Source of the DNA: Callorhinus ursinus
Lineage: Eukaryota > Chordata > Mammalia > Carnivora > Otariidae
Direction: 5' to 3'
Assembly (NCBI RefSeq): GCF_003265705.1
Contig: NW_020312785.1
Coordinates: 19,682,968 to 19,746,967 of the forward strand
DNA: 64,000 nucleotides
The notes beneath the pieces are model-generated. The model saw only the letters and a program-made list of their open reading frames with translations. It was not told where the DNA came from and did not search any database. Each line of letters begins with the position of its first letter. Position 1 is the first letter of the stretch. The position numbers were made by a program, and so were the translations under genes. Shown here piece after piece: positions 21,436 to 34,312 of this stretch.

Positions 21436-21539
21436 AATCCCCCCCAAAAATACCTCCCCTGAGAATTCATAATCACAAGGCCTGACCCAATGTGGGCTGG
21501 CGTTCTAAATTTACATCACTCCTTTATTGGTAGCACCAG

Positions 21540-22760
21540 CTGAAGGATGGCATAAGAAAATGCAAATACCTTCTGGAGGAATACACCCTGAATCTAGAAT
21601 TCAGAATAGTCTCATAGAAAAAGTTGCATCAAGCCTGAACTCACAACAACAAAAATAGCAAAATGCAGCAGGAAATAAAGCACCAGGGCTAGGGAATAGT
21701 ACAAGCAGAGAGCAGAATCAGAGCCATAAGACTTCAGAAATTAGAATTATGCAATTTAGAATATAAAAACATGCTCCATATGTTTAAATTGTAAAAAGGA
21801 AGGCATCAAACATGTAAATAAAGAACAAAAGATTATGAAATTGATCAGGCAGATTTAATTAAAAAAAGAACTTCTAGAAATGAAAAATATAGTGACTAAA
21901 TTTAAAAACTCAATGAAAATTTTAAACAGCATATCAGACAGAGCTAAAGGAGAAATTTACAACTGGAAAATAGAGCAGAATGAATGTCTCAGAATACAAC
22001 ATGTGTAAAGATTTGGAAAATAGGGGTGCCTGGGTGGCTCACTTGGTTAAGCGACCAACTCTTGATTTCAGCTCAGGTTATGATCTCAGGGTCATGAGTT
22101 CAAGCCCAGTGTTGGGCTATGCACTGGGCATGGAACTTACTTAAGATTCTCCGCCTCCCTCTCCCTCTGCCCTTTCTTTCTCCAATCTCTCCCCCCTCCT
22201 TAAAAACAGTATTTGGAAAACATAAAATGGAGGTTAAGGGACATTAAAGTTAGAAGGTCTAGATCATGCCTGGTCAGAATTCTACAAAAGAATATGGAAA
22301 ATAGAGACATCAGTATAGAAAGAAATAACAGTTGCTAATAGTAATTTCATGGTATCTTCCAATACTGATAACAGACTCAAACGCAGATTTAGGAAAAGTC
22401 ATGGAAACTTTGTAGACAGCTACAACTACCACCACACACTTGCACACACCCTTAGTGAAACTGCAGCTTGCCAAAGACAAAGGAGCGCACAGACAAAACA
22501 TCTACCAAGGACTGAAAACAGTTTTAATGAGAGCCAGAAGATGATGGAACGGATCTTCCAAGAATCAAGAAAATAACCATCAAAGGATTACCTGTTCAGT
22601 GAAACTAGTTGAAATAAAGTTTTTATCAGACATACAAACACTGCATTTTTAGCAATAATCCCTTACTAAAGGATATTCTAAAGGATGCATTTCAGGAAAA
22701 AGGAAAATATACTAGAGGGAAAATATATAGGAAGAAATGGAGTTTTTTAAAAGTCCAGTG
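21540..22760 (+). repeat. old L1-derived sequence, sense (ORF1/inter-ORF type)
   Basis: Contains TCTAGAAATGAAAAATATAG, AATGAGAGCCAGAAGATGAT, CTTACTAAAGGATATTCTAA and ATGCATTTCAGGAAAAAGG, matching the region of old L1M elements upstream of ORF2. A CAN-SINE interrupts it at 22023-22208. Family and ends are uncertain. Confidence 0.5.
22023..22208 (+). repeat. CAN-SINE, sense (older subtype)
   Basis: Head GGGGTGCCTGGGTGGCTCAC and GTTATGATCTCAGGGTCATG; the CT block ends in CTCCTTAAAAACAG. TSD ATTTGGAAAATA against ATTTGGAAAACA. Confidence 0.9.
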
Positions 22761-22898
22761 GTGTAGAAACTAGTATCCTCATTGCTCAAACCAGAAAATA
22801 GGTTCAGAGATTTCCCAAGATCTACATGTAGTGGGAGAATCACTCTTAATCTCTTAATGTCCTGGTCTGTTTGTCTCAAAGCTTCCATGGTATATCTT

Positions 22899-22921
22899 TT
22901 TTTTTTTTTTTTTTTTTTTTA
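22899..22921 (+). repeat. poly-T tract
   Basis: About 23 consecutive T. No attached element is recognised; it may be a reversed retrotransposon tail. Confidence 0.7.
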
Positions 22922-22994
22922 GTAGACATGAAGAGAATGTAATCTAGTATAATGATATCAAGTATTCAAAATGATATCTAATATGTTACCCAGC

Positions 22995-23396
22995 TGTATT
23001 AGTCTGCTAGGGTTGCCATAACAAAATACCATAGACTAGGTGTCATAAACAATAAAAATTTATGTCCTCACAGTTCTGGAATCTGAGAAGTCCAAGAGCA
23101 GGGTGCTGGTTGATTCATTTCCTGGTGAGGACTGTCTGCTTGCCTTGCAGTCCACTACCTTCTCTCTGTGTCCTCACGTGGAGAAGAGAAAGAAAAATCT
23201 CTTTCTCTCTCCCTCTTCTTATAAGGCCACAATCCTGTCAGATTAGGACCCCATCCTCGTGACCTCATTTAATTATCTTAATGATCTCCTAAAGACTCTA
23301 TCTCCAGATCCAGTCTCATTGGGGCTTAAGACTTTAACATACGAATTTGGGGGGATGGAGGAAGGGGCACAATTCAGTCTATAGCACCAGACGTCC
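22995..23396 (-). repeat. MLT1-type MaLR LTR, antisense
   Basis: Starts TGTATTAGTCTGCTAGGGTT, then AACAAAATACCATAGACTAG, CTCACAGTTCTGGAATCTG, TCTCTGTGTCCTCACGTGG and GACCTCATTTAATTATCTTA, and ends GGGCACAATTCAGTCTATAG. That is the reverse complement of MLT1A-like LTRs, nearly full length. Confidence 0.82.
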
Positions 23397-23469
23397 ATAG
23401 TTCTCTCTAAATTCCTGAAAGTCAGTTACAGACCCTATGATGAATTCATTCTAGTCCCTAAATTTGTAT

Positions 23470-23665
23470 TTTTTTAAACATTTTATTTATTTATTCTTGC
23501 ACATGTGCTTGCGAGCAAGAGAGAAAATGAGTGGGGGGGGGGGCAGAGGGAGAAGCAGATGCCTCGCTGAGCAGGGAGCCCAATGCAGGACTCAATCCCA
23601 GGACCCTGGGATCATGACCTGAGCTGAAGGCAGACGCCTAACTGACTGAGCCACCCAAGCACCCA
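23470..23665 (-). repeat. CAN-SINE, antisense
   Basis: Reversed tail AACATTTTATTTATTTATTC, a G-run (GTGGGGGGGGGGG) and reversed head GAGCCACCCAAGCACCC. The TSD contains TAGTCCCTAAAT on both sides (about 23453 and 23668). It is the last SINE before the repeat-poor interval. Confidence 0.92.
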
Positions 23666-26096
23666 CTAGTCCCTAAATATTTAAGGGGAAGTTTGGTACT
23701 GTTTATTCCTTACTCCATACTACACAGTCATTCTCCACTCATCTCTTCTCTGCTTTGTGCCTCAGGGGCTAACCCCTGCATTAGCTCTATTTGCTGGCAG
23801 ATTACTGATTATATTCAGCCCAGAGAGTGTACTTGCAGGAGATGGATATATTGGAGAAGAAAAAAGCCAGGGTATTTCTTCCCTGCTCCCCCCATGCTTT
23901 AGGACCTCACCTTGGGCAGCTGCTGTGTTCTTCCAAAACTATAGCTCTAACTGGACAGTCCTTTTCCCATGATCCTGTTCTTACCGGGTTCTAGTAGCAT
24001 TAATTTTTCTCCTTGTCCCTTCAGCCCAAGAGATGGAAATGTTACTAATCCCTGGATGACCCACTAGCCTTTAAGTTGTTCCTAAAATGCTGTCTACATT
24101 AGGGTTTGGACTGTAAGGACTTCAGTCATTAACATCTCTTCATTTAAATCCTGTGAAAGGTGAATTCCATATCTTGCTAGGATCCAGGACCAGACCAGCC
24201 TTGCTTAAAGATTGTTTTCAATTAAAGCTCAGGTAACATGGGACTTACGTGCCATCCCACGTTTGTATTTGGAAAACATATATACATAGACATCCCTCTC
24301 ATTTAGAAGGGAAAGAGGAAAACAGATAGGGGGGAGATGTTAGAAGGAATGAAAGGGATCTCACAGACTTGCATAAAGAAATTGTCCCTTATATTGTTAG
24401 AAAATCCTAACTTGCCGAAGGGCCTCTCACAAGGGAACCATACAGAAAAAAATGCCCTTTCGTCTTCTTATGAATAAATTGAACATCATTACCCAACTAT
24501 TGTTCGTTCCTCTAATGGAAGGGTTACAAGAGGAGATCGTTCATTTTCTTTCTGACTCATTTTTTTTTCACTTTTTCACCTTTGAAATGAGAATAAGCAG
24601 ACATTCTCAGTACTTGAGTTTAAAATAGGTCATTTCCCTCTCTCTGTCAGAGAAGTCTTACTTCCCTAAATTGGGTGATCCGGTGTATTCAGGAGTTTCT
24701 CTAAGCTGTGTAGCTGCATTTGAAAATCAATGTCACTCTCAGTGTTGGAAACGTGTGGTGGAAACCTGCTGAGATTGCTTTGTAAATGCATAGGTAGGTC
24801 ATGAAAGTCAAAGGCAGTAGGTTGGAGAAAGGACTAGAAATAGCCTCCAGCCAAAGCCATACAAGTGGACAGTGGGCACGTGCAGGAAGATTCAGATGCT
24901 GTGATAGAAAGGTCAAGAAAGGAGATCTAAAGAAAGGAGCCAAAGAACAGGGCAGGAAATTCTCCTTGGTGCCAAGCCTTGTTGCCAAGACCCAATGGTC
25001 TGAGAGAAAGTCCTTCTTCATAAGACTGAGGAAATGTGCCTAAGGGAGAATAGCTCAGCCACTTACGTTAAGTTCATTGGGAACCTGAAAAGAAACTTCT
25101 GCTATTCGTTTATTATATAGAGATTATATCCTCCAATTTCCCAGTGCTACCTTAGTTGTGTCCCAAATCATCAGTGTTCACACTATGTGAGCTCAAGGCA
25201 GGAAAGAGCAATGAGTCAGGGAGGGAGGAAATCGCTTTTCACCGAGATAAATGCCTTGTCCCCTTGGTCCCCAAGATGACGGTGACCCAAGAGCGAAGCC
25301 AAAGCTAGTAATAGGCATCATCTCCAGGACCTCCAGGATAGAGAGTTCCAACCCTGGTTGATTCTCTGTTAAACACCTTGAACGTTGGAAACAGGACTTT
25401 ATGACTTTGTATTCCCAAAGCCCAGAACTGGTTTTGCCTTCCAATAGGTAAACAGTAAAGGTTGACTGAGTGCAAAAACATTCCCGTGACTCCTGGTCTT
25501 TCATTCCCTAGACTCATCTTAGAAATCATGGCTGCAAGGAGCCTGGGCCTTGCCTGGAAGTCCTCCCTTGCCCGTGGTACACCAGCCTCTCCGCTACAGT
25601 GTGCGGTTGCTAAAATTTAGCTAAAAGGCTAGGTAAGGGTTGTTCCAGGAGGAGGATAGGGTGAACTTTTCAGCCAGAGTTTGGCCTGAGGAAGGACTTC
25701 AGAAGTCGCTCCTGCAATGCTTTAACAGCATTAAAGTCAACTGGAAGCTTTTCATAAAGTGGAATTTGCAGCGGCTCTCTGGGGCATGTAGGGCTAGCAG
25801 CCAGATATACCTGACAGCAAGCGTTTGCCTTGCTCTCTCTGCACAGAATGATGACATGGGGATAACAACGGGAAATACCCAGGAATGGCAAGGCAAACGA
25901 ATTGTAGCTCTCTCTGCGACGTTGTTCTCTGACCTTGTTCTGAGGCTAGTCACACCCGCAGGAGGGACATTCAGAATAAGCGTGTTTGTCATTTGAGGCT
26001 TCTGTCTGCTCTAAAACGAACTCTAAATCTTCCTTATGGAGGCACTGACATTTAGTTTGGCACATTTTCAGATACTAGAAAAAGAACCATGACTTG

Positions 26097-26097
<1 letters not shown>

Positions 26098-26127
<30 letters not shown>

Positions 26128-26131
26128 TATG
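26098..26131 (+). repeat. A-run followed by AT dinucleotide repeat
   Basis: A run of about 14 A is followed by alternating ATATAT for about 20 bases. A likely length-variable microsatellite. Confidence 0.8.
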
Positions 26132-28794
26132 TCAAGTTAATATAAAGCAGAAGAGGCAATTATTTCAAGGTATTTAGAGAATAATTTGCACACGAGTGTG
26201 CAAATACATGCATCTTTAGATGCTGGGATTTCTTTTCTTTTCTTTTCCGCCCTCCCCCCCCGTCATCGGGTCCTTTTTTTCTCCTTTTTCTTTCTTTTCT
26301 TTCCATGTACTTTAAGTAAGATAATTGTGGCATTTTCAAATCTGCTAAAATGAAGCGAGATTTTTTTTCTTTGCGGTATTCGGGGTTTTGTTTTTGTGTG
26401 TGTGTGAAGTGTGGTTTCTGTTTCAAAGTCCAAGAGCATCCTATAAAGCTAAATTTTATTGCATCCGAAGATGAAGGAGGTAGTTTTTCAGAGAAGCTAT
26501 AGCATCCACTTTAGAGTAAATATTAATCTTCAGTTTGGCACGTGTTTATCTGATGAACCCTGCTGAGCGTGTTCCAAGTTTCAATGAAATCCCATATGAG
26601 GCAGCAAACCCATTTGTTGATTTGATGGGGATGTTACACTTTCTTATGTGACAAAATAACCCAGGGATGCTTACAACTTAAATGTAAAGGATCCAGAAAG
26701 ACTGAGGGGACACAAAAGCATTTTCCAAACTAGCCGTGCAGTCTGGTGTTTGTTGACATACTTGCTGATTATTTTGCTTTTTTTTTTTTTTAAAGTTCCC
26801 AAATGGGCACCTAATTCTAAATACCCACCCTCTTATTGCTCCTCACCAGCTTCTACACCTTGTCACTTGTATGGGCCTGACAAATTTAAGCATGATTTGA
26901 TCCCTCCAGACTAGCCCCTCTATCATTCTACCTTTAAAGAGAAAAGGCCGGGCCATGAATGGGATTAGAAAGAGAAAGTTCATTTTCGCAATTCCAGCAA
27001 CGGAGCACCTTCTGCATTTATTACTGCCCAAGTATCAGTTATTTGAAGGCAGATTAAAAAAAAAAAAAAAACAACTTTGTGTCAGAAACATTAATATGTC
27101 ATGCCCAAATCATATGGAGCCTCTTGAACTCTAAGGGGAAAAGAAGACAGCCAGCTTTTAGACCTTCTGCTTTCCTTATTAACTTTGACCTTAGCCATTT
27201 CTCAATCAGCTGCTTACACATCCATTTCATACACTAGAGGTGTAGAAAATTTCATAAGAAAAGCAACCAGCATAAAAATGACTTTTTAAAGAAAGTTCAG
27301 CAACCTCTGTATAGATCGAATATGACATGTTCGAGTCACTGACTTCATTTATTAAATGCACTTCCCTGATGTGTTAAATAACTCCTTCTCCTAAGTGCAA
27401 AAGGTTGGTGTGGCTCTCCCCGCCCCCTCCCTTCCCATCTCCACGATTTATGAGGTTCTCCTGACAGGCTTCATATGTCTAGGGTCCATTAGGTAGGAAG
27501 GTAGTTTTACCTCTGGGTGAGTCCCGAAGTAATCCTGGGGCAAACATTATTGTTTGGCAGTCTCCCTGGGACTTTATGAAGAACAAACAAGACAAAGAAT
27601 CTGGAATAGAGATACTGATGGAAAGTTTCCTCTTGCTTTTGAAACAGGCTCTACAGTGTTCTTTCTCTGTGAACTTTCATTATCATTCTTAAAATTGTAT
27701 ATAAATGCACCACGTTCTCCTGTGGAAGAACAGGTAGAATTGAAACAAAGGGGAAAGTAAGAAGGTGGCACAACTGTTTCAAAATCATTTGGGAACAACA
27801 ACAACAAAAAAAGTGGAGCTGCCCAAGTCCTAAATTGAGGCCACTTGTTGGAACCCCGAGGATGGAAAAGTAAGTCCATGTTACATTTAAAACATAGTCC
27901 TGTGCCTGCGAATCAGGAAAGGATGTTTATAGATGTGGAATATTCTAACGTGGTCTGGAAACAGCTGCTGGTGCTGGATCAGCAGGAGGTGTGTGTGAGC
28001 ATCAACTAGACCCACAGGCCCACGGAAAACTGAAGCCGCTCGTAGGGATCAACCATCAGTTAAGTAGCTGAATAATTCAAGGGGCCTGTTTTTTTCTGAA
28101 CTTCTTTCGTGTTGAGTGTGATGTCTGAGAGTACTACCCCCATTTCTGAACATTGTTACTCCCAGAGCTGGCATTTCAAACGGAAATTATTGGTTTGGGA
28201 AAGGGATTAATGCTCAGATAAGGGTTTAACCTGCAAATGTTTTGCACAAATTCCTTTAAAATGGAACTGCACATGTGTCAGTCCTTTTTCTTTCCTTTGA
28301 ATGGAGTTTATTACGAGATTAACAACTGCCAACTGCCAAGCTCAGTAAAATGTGAAATCATTCATAGCTTCCTGTCCTGTAACAGGCTGAGGCTCCTGAG
28401 GACCTTTCAGTTAAAAGAATAATCATAGTTCTTAAAAATATGAAAATACTGGTTACTGATTGCTACCTGTCCTCGGGCTTGGTTCTAACATGTTGTCATG
28501 ATGAAAGAGCTCAGATGAAATCTAAATTTGGTGTTAGAAGTCCATTGCTGTATTAATCATTTGAAATAAAAATGTCATGGTTCTGACTCTTTGGAAACTG
28601 CTGCACTTAACTTCCAAACTGTTGCTTTTAAAAAGGCTAATTCGGGGTTGGGTACATTAATGTCAATGTCCTATAAAACTGCCAGCTAAAAAAAAAAAAT
28701 GTCAGCAGAGACATTTTTTCTAGCCGATGTCAGCACAAAAGGGTGCCTTGGTTGTTTTATCTCCAAACAGCTGCGTGCTTTCATTGACATTTGG

Positions 28795-28969
28795 TGACCT
28801 TTCTTTGTGCACCCGGCCTGACCTCTTAGGTTATTTCCTGGCCTCCCTTCTGTGACCTTTGACCAAGGCTGACCTTTAGCTGGAGAATGTGACATTTTGT
28901 TCTCCTCTAGCTGACATGTGATGCTCTCATTATTCAAAGGTATGTGAAAATAATGACCCCGAGTGACCT
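28795..28969 (-). promoter_or_regulatory. cluster of nuclear-receptor-type half-sites (AGGTCA read on the minus strand)
   Basis: TGACCT or close variants occur at 28795, 28819, 28853, 28860 (TGACCA), 28870, 28954 (TGACCC) and 28964, all the same way round. The 28853/28860 pair is a one-base-spaced direct repeat (DR1). Pairs 28860/28870 and 28954/28964 are four-base-spaced repeats (DR4). The site at 28870 extends to TGACCTTTA, an ERR-type extended half-site. The families that read DR1 or DR4 sites (RXR partners, HNF4, COUP-TF, PPAR, TR, LXR) are established knowledge. That this is an active enhancer is inference. Confidence 0.4.
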
Positions 28970-30392
28970 TTGAGTTTCCTTTCATTTACTGGTTGTTTTT
29001 GGTGCTTGTTTGGCATGTGCTAGCCTAGGTGAAGGGGGTGGTGAGTAGGGATGGGGCTGGGATAAAATGGCCAGTATCTCTTTTTATGCCATTTCTAATC
29101 CCTTTCCTGTCGAGCGAGCCACTGTAACTGTTGATGACTAAGCCTTAGTATTCTCTGTTTATTGATTTGGCGACAATTTTGGCCTTTGAACAATGGGTCT
29201 TTCTGAAATTTAAGAATTTTGGTCCAGTGAGTTGAAGGCACTAGTGTTTCCATCCTGTTCCTATGAATGGTCCTTGCACATTTCTGAAGACCATTTTTCC
29301 ATGCAATAGGGCTACTCCTTATATTTAGAAAATGAAATAACACATATAGAGAGGTAATATGTGACAAAATAAAGAACTGAAAACTTTGTCATTTATGCTT
29401 TGTAGATAAATGGTCCGGTCTTTGAAAGAGTTCCATTCTAAATAAAAGTTTTATATATTTTGTCATATATTTTTAAGAAACCTTGGTTATTCTTATGGAT
29501 TTAATGCCATATTAATTTAAATATGCATATTTCTTAACATATGGCTGTGAACAGTAGGTACTGAGTAGAAGAAGGAAAATTACATTTGAGCACTGACAAC
29601 ACAATGGTCATACATTCACTAAGTTTGATTTGGAATTTCAGATTAGAGGCCATTTATCTGTAAGAATTTAGATATACTGATGATACTTTTTATCTCAAAC
29701 ATTCTACTAAATAATTTATGATATCTGATATCCAGTTTTTTAACAAGACAAAATGTATTTCCACTTAAGAAAAAAAAAAAAAAGGTAAGGAATCTACATC
29801 TCTTTCCATAACATGTATCTGCTGGTATTTTGCTCAGAGTCAAGTCTCAGTTCATAAAATTAATTGCCTCTAGAACTGATCTAGCACTGTATAAGATTGG
29901 ATTGTTTGGCCAAAATTTAGCATGGTTATTAACTCTGAAATGTCATACCTTTTCAGATGCTGCTGATGAGTGACTTATAGGTTATGATAAGTACAGGAAT
30001 GACTATGTAGTCTTCCGCAAAAACACATATCTGACTATGCACATTCAGATAAAGAAAAGCCCATCATACCTAAACTATCCCATTCTCCTAATTTCATCTC
30101 CAAACACTTGAAGAAAAAAATAATAATAACACCATTATTTATTTACTTTTGGGTATACTAGAAAATAAGACTTTAAGCCCATAAGACTTTTTCCACTAAT
30201 AATTCAATCCATTGTTTGAACCTGAATTTAAGGAACATTGGCATAAGGTACTACTTCCCTTCTAATGACCTGTAGTTAAACCATCCTTTCTCATTCCTGA
30301 ATTAATGGGACTAATTTCAGAAAGAATACAAAAGAGGTAGATGCTTCAAGGAACATGATTGTTTTAAGACTAAATAATACTTGCCCATCATT

Positions 30393-30412
30393 CCCGCTGA
30401 TATATCAGCGGG
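30393..30412. repeat. 20-bp perfect palindrome
   Basis: CCCGCTGATATATCAGCGGG is its own reverse complement over all 20 bases and is followed by extra G. No surrounding transposon ends are recognised, so it may be a binding site or a chance palindrome. Confidence 0.85.
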
Positions 30413-33400
30413 GGGCATCCTCCTAAAGGAGGCAGGCTTTAATTCCTAATTTACAAAAGGGTGCCATATGGGCTCTGCACCCAACAAATGTTTGAATGGC
30501 TACCTTAAATAGAGAGTTCTAGATGCATGGAGATAAAAAATAAATCGGACATGGATCTGGCCCTCAAGAAGGATACAACCTGGTAGAAGAGAAAAATCAG
30601 TATAGCACATTGAAATGTCAAGGTGTTATAAGAAATAAAGCTTTAGAGGGGTTCCGTGAAAAATAAAGAACTTCAACTTAAATCAATGCATTTTGCCAAT
30701 TCTAATAGCACTATTCAAAGAATTTCAAAATTCTATTCACAGACATAATTTTGGTTTATCGGTAAAATTCATTTCTCATGCCACTGTCCTTATGTCTAAT
30801 TAGTATATATTGCTTTATCATCCACCAACCATCGAAGCAAGCTTTACAAATAATTAGATTTAGGTCCATTACCTCCTCTGGGATGCAAGCCGAAGCTAAT
30901 GGCAAAGCCAGAACTCCTACTTCTCAAACAGCAGAAGCAGCAGCAACAACAACACATGTTTAAACTCCTAGGTCAGGGTTTTCTGGCTGCAAAGCAAACT
31001 AGAAAGGTAGCAATTAAAGTGTAAGATTAAGCTCACTTAATTAATGTGACCAAGAATTGCAAAGGGAGAGAAATGTAGGGTATGTCCAGCATGGCTACAT
31101 GCTTACTCATGAGTTTCAACCCTATCCAGGTTCAACATGAGTATTTGCTTTATGAATTCTTTTCTCATTTCCTCTTCCAAATACTGACAACTTAGAAAAT
31201 CTTTTATTTTCTTTTTTTTGTAACTAATGATAAGTTTCACAGTCTTAGAAGATGACCTCAAAAGTTACTCTGAACAATGAATCTTGTGATTTGCGCAAAT
31301 ATGATCTCATAGAGGTTTAATCGCTACTTCATTTTCATTCAAATAGATTTAATACAAAGAAGAACCAAGTTAAAAATATTTCATGGGTCCTATACTGAAC
31401 TGAGGAGAAAGGTTGCACTGATTAATAAACAGAGTATATATAGAGTAGATATGCTGCCAGAGTAAAAATGTTCAGTGAAAGCAAGCTACAACCAGAGAAA
31501 AACAAAAGCAAAGCAATGATCAATATAGTGGTAGTTACATATAGTACATTGGAGGGATACCTTTGTTCCGTTATTTTGTAGGGCTTCATAAAGAAGTGAT
31601 TGAACTTACGTTAAAGAACTTTTGGGTTCCCTGAGTGAGAAATACTTGGTGCATTAATCTCCTTCATTCATTTGTTATTTATTTTTGGAAGCAGCGTTAG
31701 AAGCCTGTTTTTACACTTAGCTCATTTCATTCTCTGTAAAGATATTAACTTGTCAGGCCTTTAATCACCATTAAAGACAAATGTTTTCACTTGTTCAAAA
31801 AAGTTTTCGCCTAATAATAAAATATGACTTGCCACACAAGTGTCACCCTTCAGGGACAAAGTGGTTTAAAGTGATAACGGGTAACCAAGTTATAAATGTT
31901 CAAAAAGTGTGTCTGGCAGGAGGCATAAGTTTCCCTCTCCAAACCCCAATAACCCAAAATTGAAGAGAGCCAAGGTCTGTTTCCTGCTTTGTGATACCAC
32001 CTTATTGTTATATATGATGTCTTTAACCACAAAGGCCCCATGGTCCCATGCGGTAGATTCCTGAGAAACCATAAATCTACCTCATTGGCCAAGTAATGGT
32101 TTTTCAGCATCTGTTTTGTTAAGCACCAGAAATGTGCACACAGGTAGTAGAATTACTCTTGCCTGGGTAACCCTCAACAAATTTCAAGGTCTTTTGGTAC
32201 CTAAGCTCTCAAACTTGGGCCATGGTTTCCAGATTATTACAATCAGTATAAATTCCAAAAGTAAAATGGGGAAACAAAAACTGTAATAGCAAAAAGAAGT
32301 AGCAAATTTTCAGTTTTATATAGTTAAAAACAAACAGATTAATAATGTTCCATGGGTTGTCTGATTATATATGATAAAACAATTTTTCCTATGGTTCCTT
32401 TGTAATCACAACGTTGTGTCTTTCTCACCTTGAAAGAGAGATATATTGTAATTCTTGCTAATTTCACTGAAATTCCCTGCTGTTTCTTGAAAAGCAGTCT
32501 AGGTATCATGGATATTTCTGCATCATTATTGATTTAAAGGTAGAAACTTCTTTTCTTCCTTTGAATAAGGATTTCTTTTAACTTCTTAAATATGAAAATA
32601 CTCAATAGTAATGAGTCTTTAATTTTGAATCCACTAATTATAAGAGAGATGATTATTTAACTTTGGGATGGGAGAATTGATTTTATGATGGAAGCTGGAG
32701 AGGAACACATAGATTGAATATCTAAACCAGTCTAGTCAAAATAACAGTCTCAAGAACTACTAAAACTCACTGTTATTTTGCCAAAGTATCTCTTTACTTT
32801 TATTTTAAAAATTAACAACATATTTTGAATATCAGATTTTTGTTCTCTCAGATACAACTGATTTTTATTTAGTGACCATATATTTCCTTAAGTGAAGGAA
32901 GCACTTGGAAATATTATTTCTAAAATTAACAACAAAATCCTTTGGATACTGTACCATCAGCTTTTATTCTCAAAGATCATTAATTACACTATGGGACATA
33001 ATAATATTTATTCTTGAATGAGATTGAAATACCACCTATATACATAAAATCTGCAAAGGAATTTATTTAAGCAGGATGATGGTTAATTTATAGTGTTAAG
33101 TTCAAAAGGGCAGAAAAAGATAACAACCCAATTTAGGTAAAGATGTAGCACATATATGCTGGAGGAAAATAAATGTCAAATAGAAAACCATATCTGAAAT
33201 TCAGATCACATTTAGATGCACAAAAAAAAATGTTAAAAGCAGTAGGGGGGCGATTGTATTCCAATTAGATTTCTTTCACTCACATCAACCAGCCTTGGTT
33301 TGAAAGTTAATCATATGATTTACAGGGCTCTTGGAGGAATAAAAAGGGAGAAGTAAATGAAAGGGAGAAAGAACTGATAATATAACATTTCTAAGAAGGC

Positions 33401-33954
33401 CATCAATTACAAAGTTTGGTCTTGGGGTGAAGTTGGGGTAGGTTAAAGGAAAGTCATTAAAAAATAATTTTTTTTTACATTTTGATCTTTTTGGTGTGTG
33501 ATACACTTTACTGGAGATTGTTTTTGAAACATAGGAAAAGCCACATAAAGAATTCCAAGTTTAATATAATCCTTAAAGATACTGTAACCCCAAATCAGAG
33601 ATTTCTGAAGGTTTAGAGTTGCTCGTCAAGGGTTCCATGTGGGTAGGGTGGGGTGGGCAGAGCAGAGCGCACATTTATTACAGCCTGGGAGAAATATCAA
33701 CACATATGTTTTGGTTATGGGAAACTCAAAGAGGCTAACTGTATCAAGTTGCCCTTAGGTTTGTTTTGTGGGAAAAAGAGTAATAATTAGGTGAAAAACT
33801 CAGACAAGTAAGAATACATCTCAAAGATGGACCTGGAAAAGAAGTAGGTTTTGATATTTGCTTCTTTCAACACCCAAAGAACAACACATAATCTGAAGAG
33901 GAACATAAATTGGAGATTTGGGCACAGATCTAATCAGTTCTTGTGTGTGTAGCC

Positions 33955-34312
33955 TTTGTTTTTTATTCAAGTATAGTTGACATACAGTGTTATATTAGTT
34001 TCAAATGTACAACATAGTAATACTACAGTTCTATATATTATGCCATGCTCACCACAGTTAAGTGTAATTATCATCTGTCAGCATACAACATTATTAGGAT
34101 ATTATTGACTATATTCCCTATGCAGTGTTTTTCAGCTCTGTGACTTACCTATTTTATAACTGGAAGTTTGTATCTCTTAATCTCCTTCCCCTATGTTTCC
34201 TACCCCCCACCTCCCCTGGGGCCAGTTTGTTCTCTGTATTTATGGGTCTGTTTCTGTTTTGTTTGTTTCTTTGTTTTGTTTTTAAGAGTCCACATATAAG
34301 TGAATACATATT
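33955..34312 (-). repeat. LINE L1 3' end fragment, antisense
   Basis: TTCAAGTATAGTTGACATAC, TAGTTTCAAATGTACAACAT, CTATTTTATAACTGGAAGTT and GAGTCCACATATAAGTGAAT in order give the antisense 3' end of L1. It closely parallels the start of the copy at 40165. Confidence 0.85.

Larger units (their letters stand above)
23680..33954. other. repeat-poor interval, no gene recognised
   Basis: About 10.3 kb with no CAN-SINE and no clear L1, whereas copies occur roughly every 1-2 kb to the left. Only simple tracts and a possible L2 scrap near 30490-30610 are seen. Open frames (for example 24701-25021, 25640-25996, 27574-27879, 28686-28985) lack domains or consistent splice sites. Some parts (about 26.4-29.0 kb) look like unique, possibly conserved non-coding DNA. 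I see no promoter or CpG island. Confidence 0.6.
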
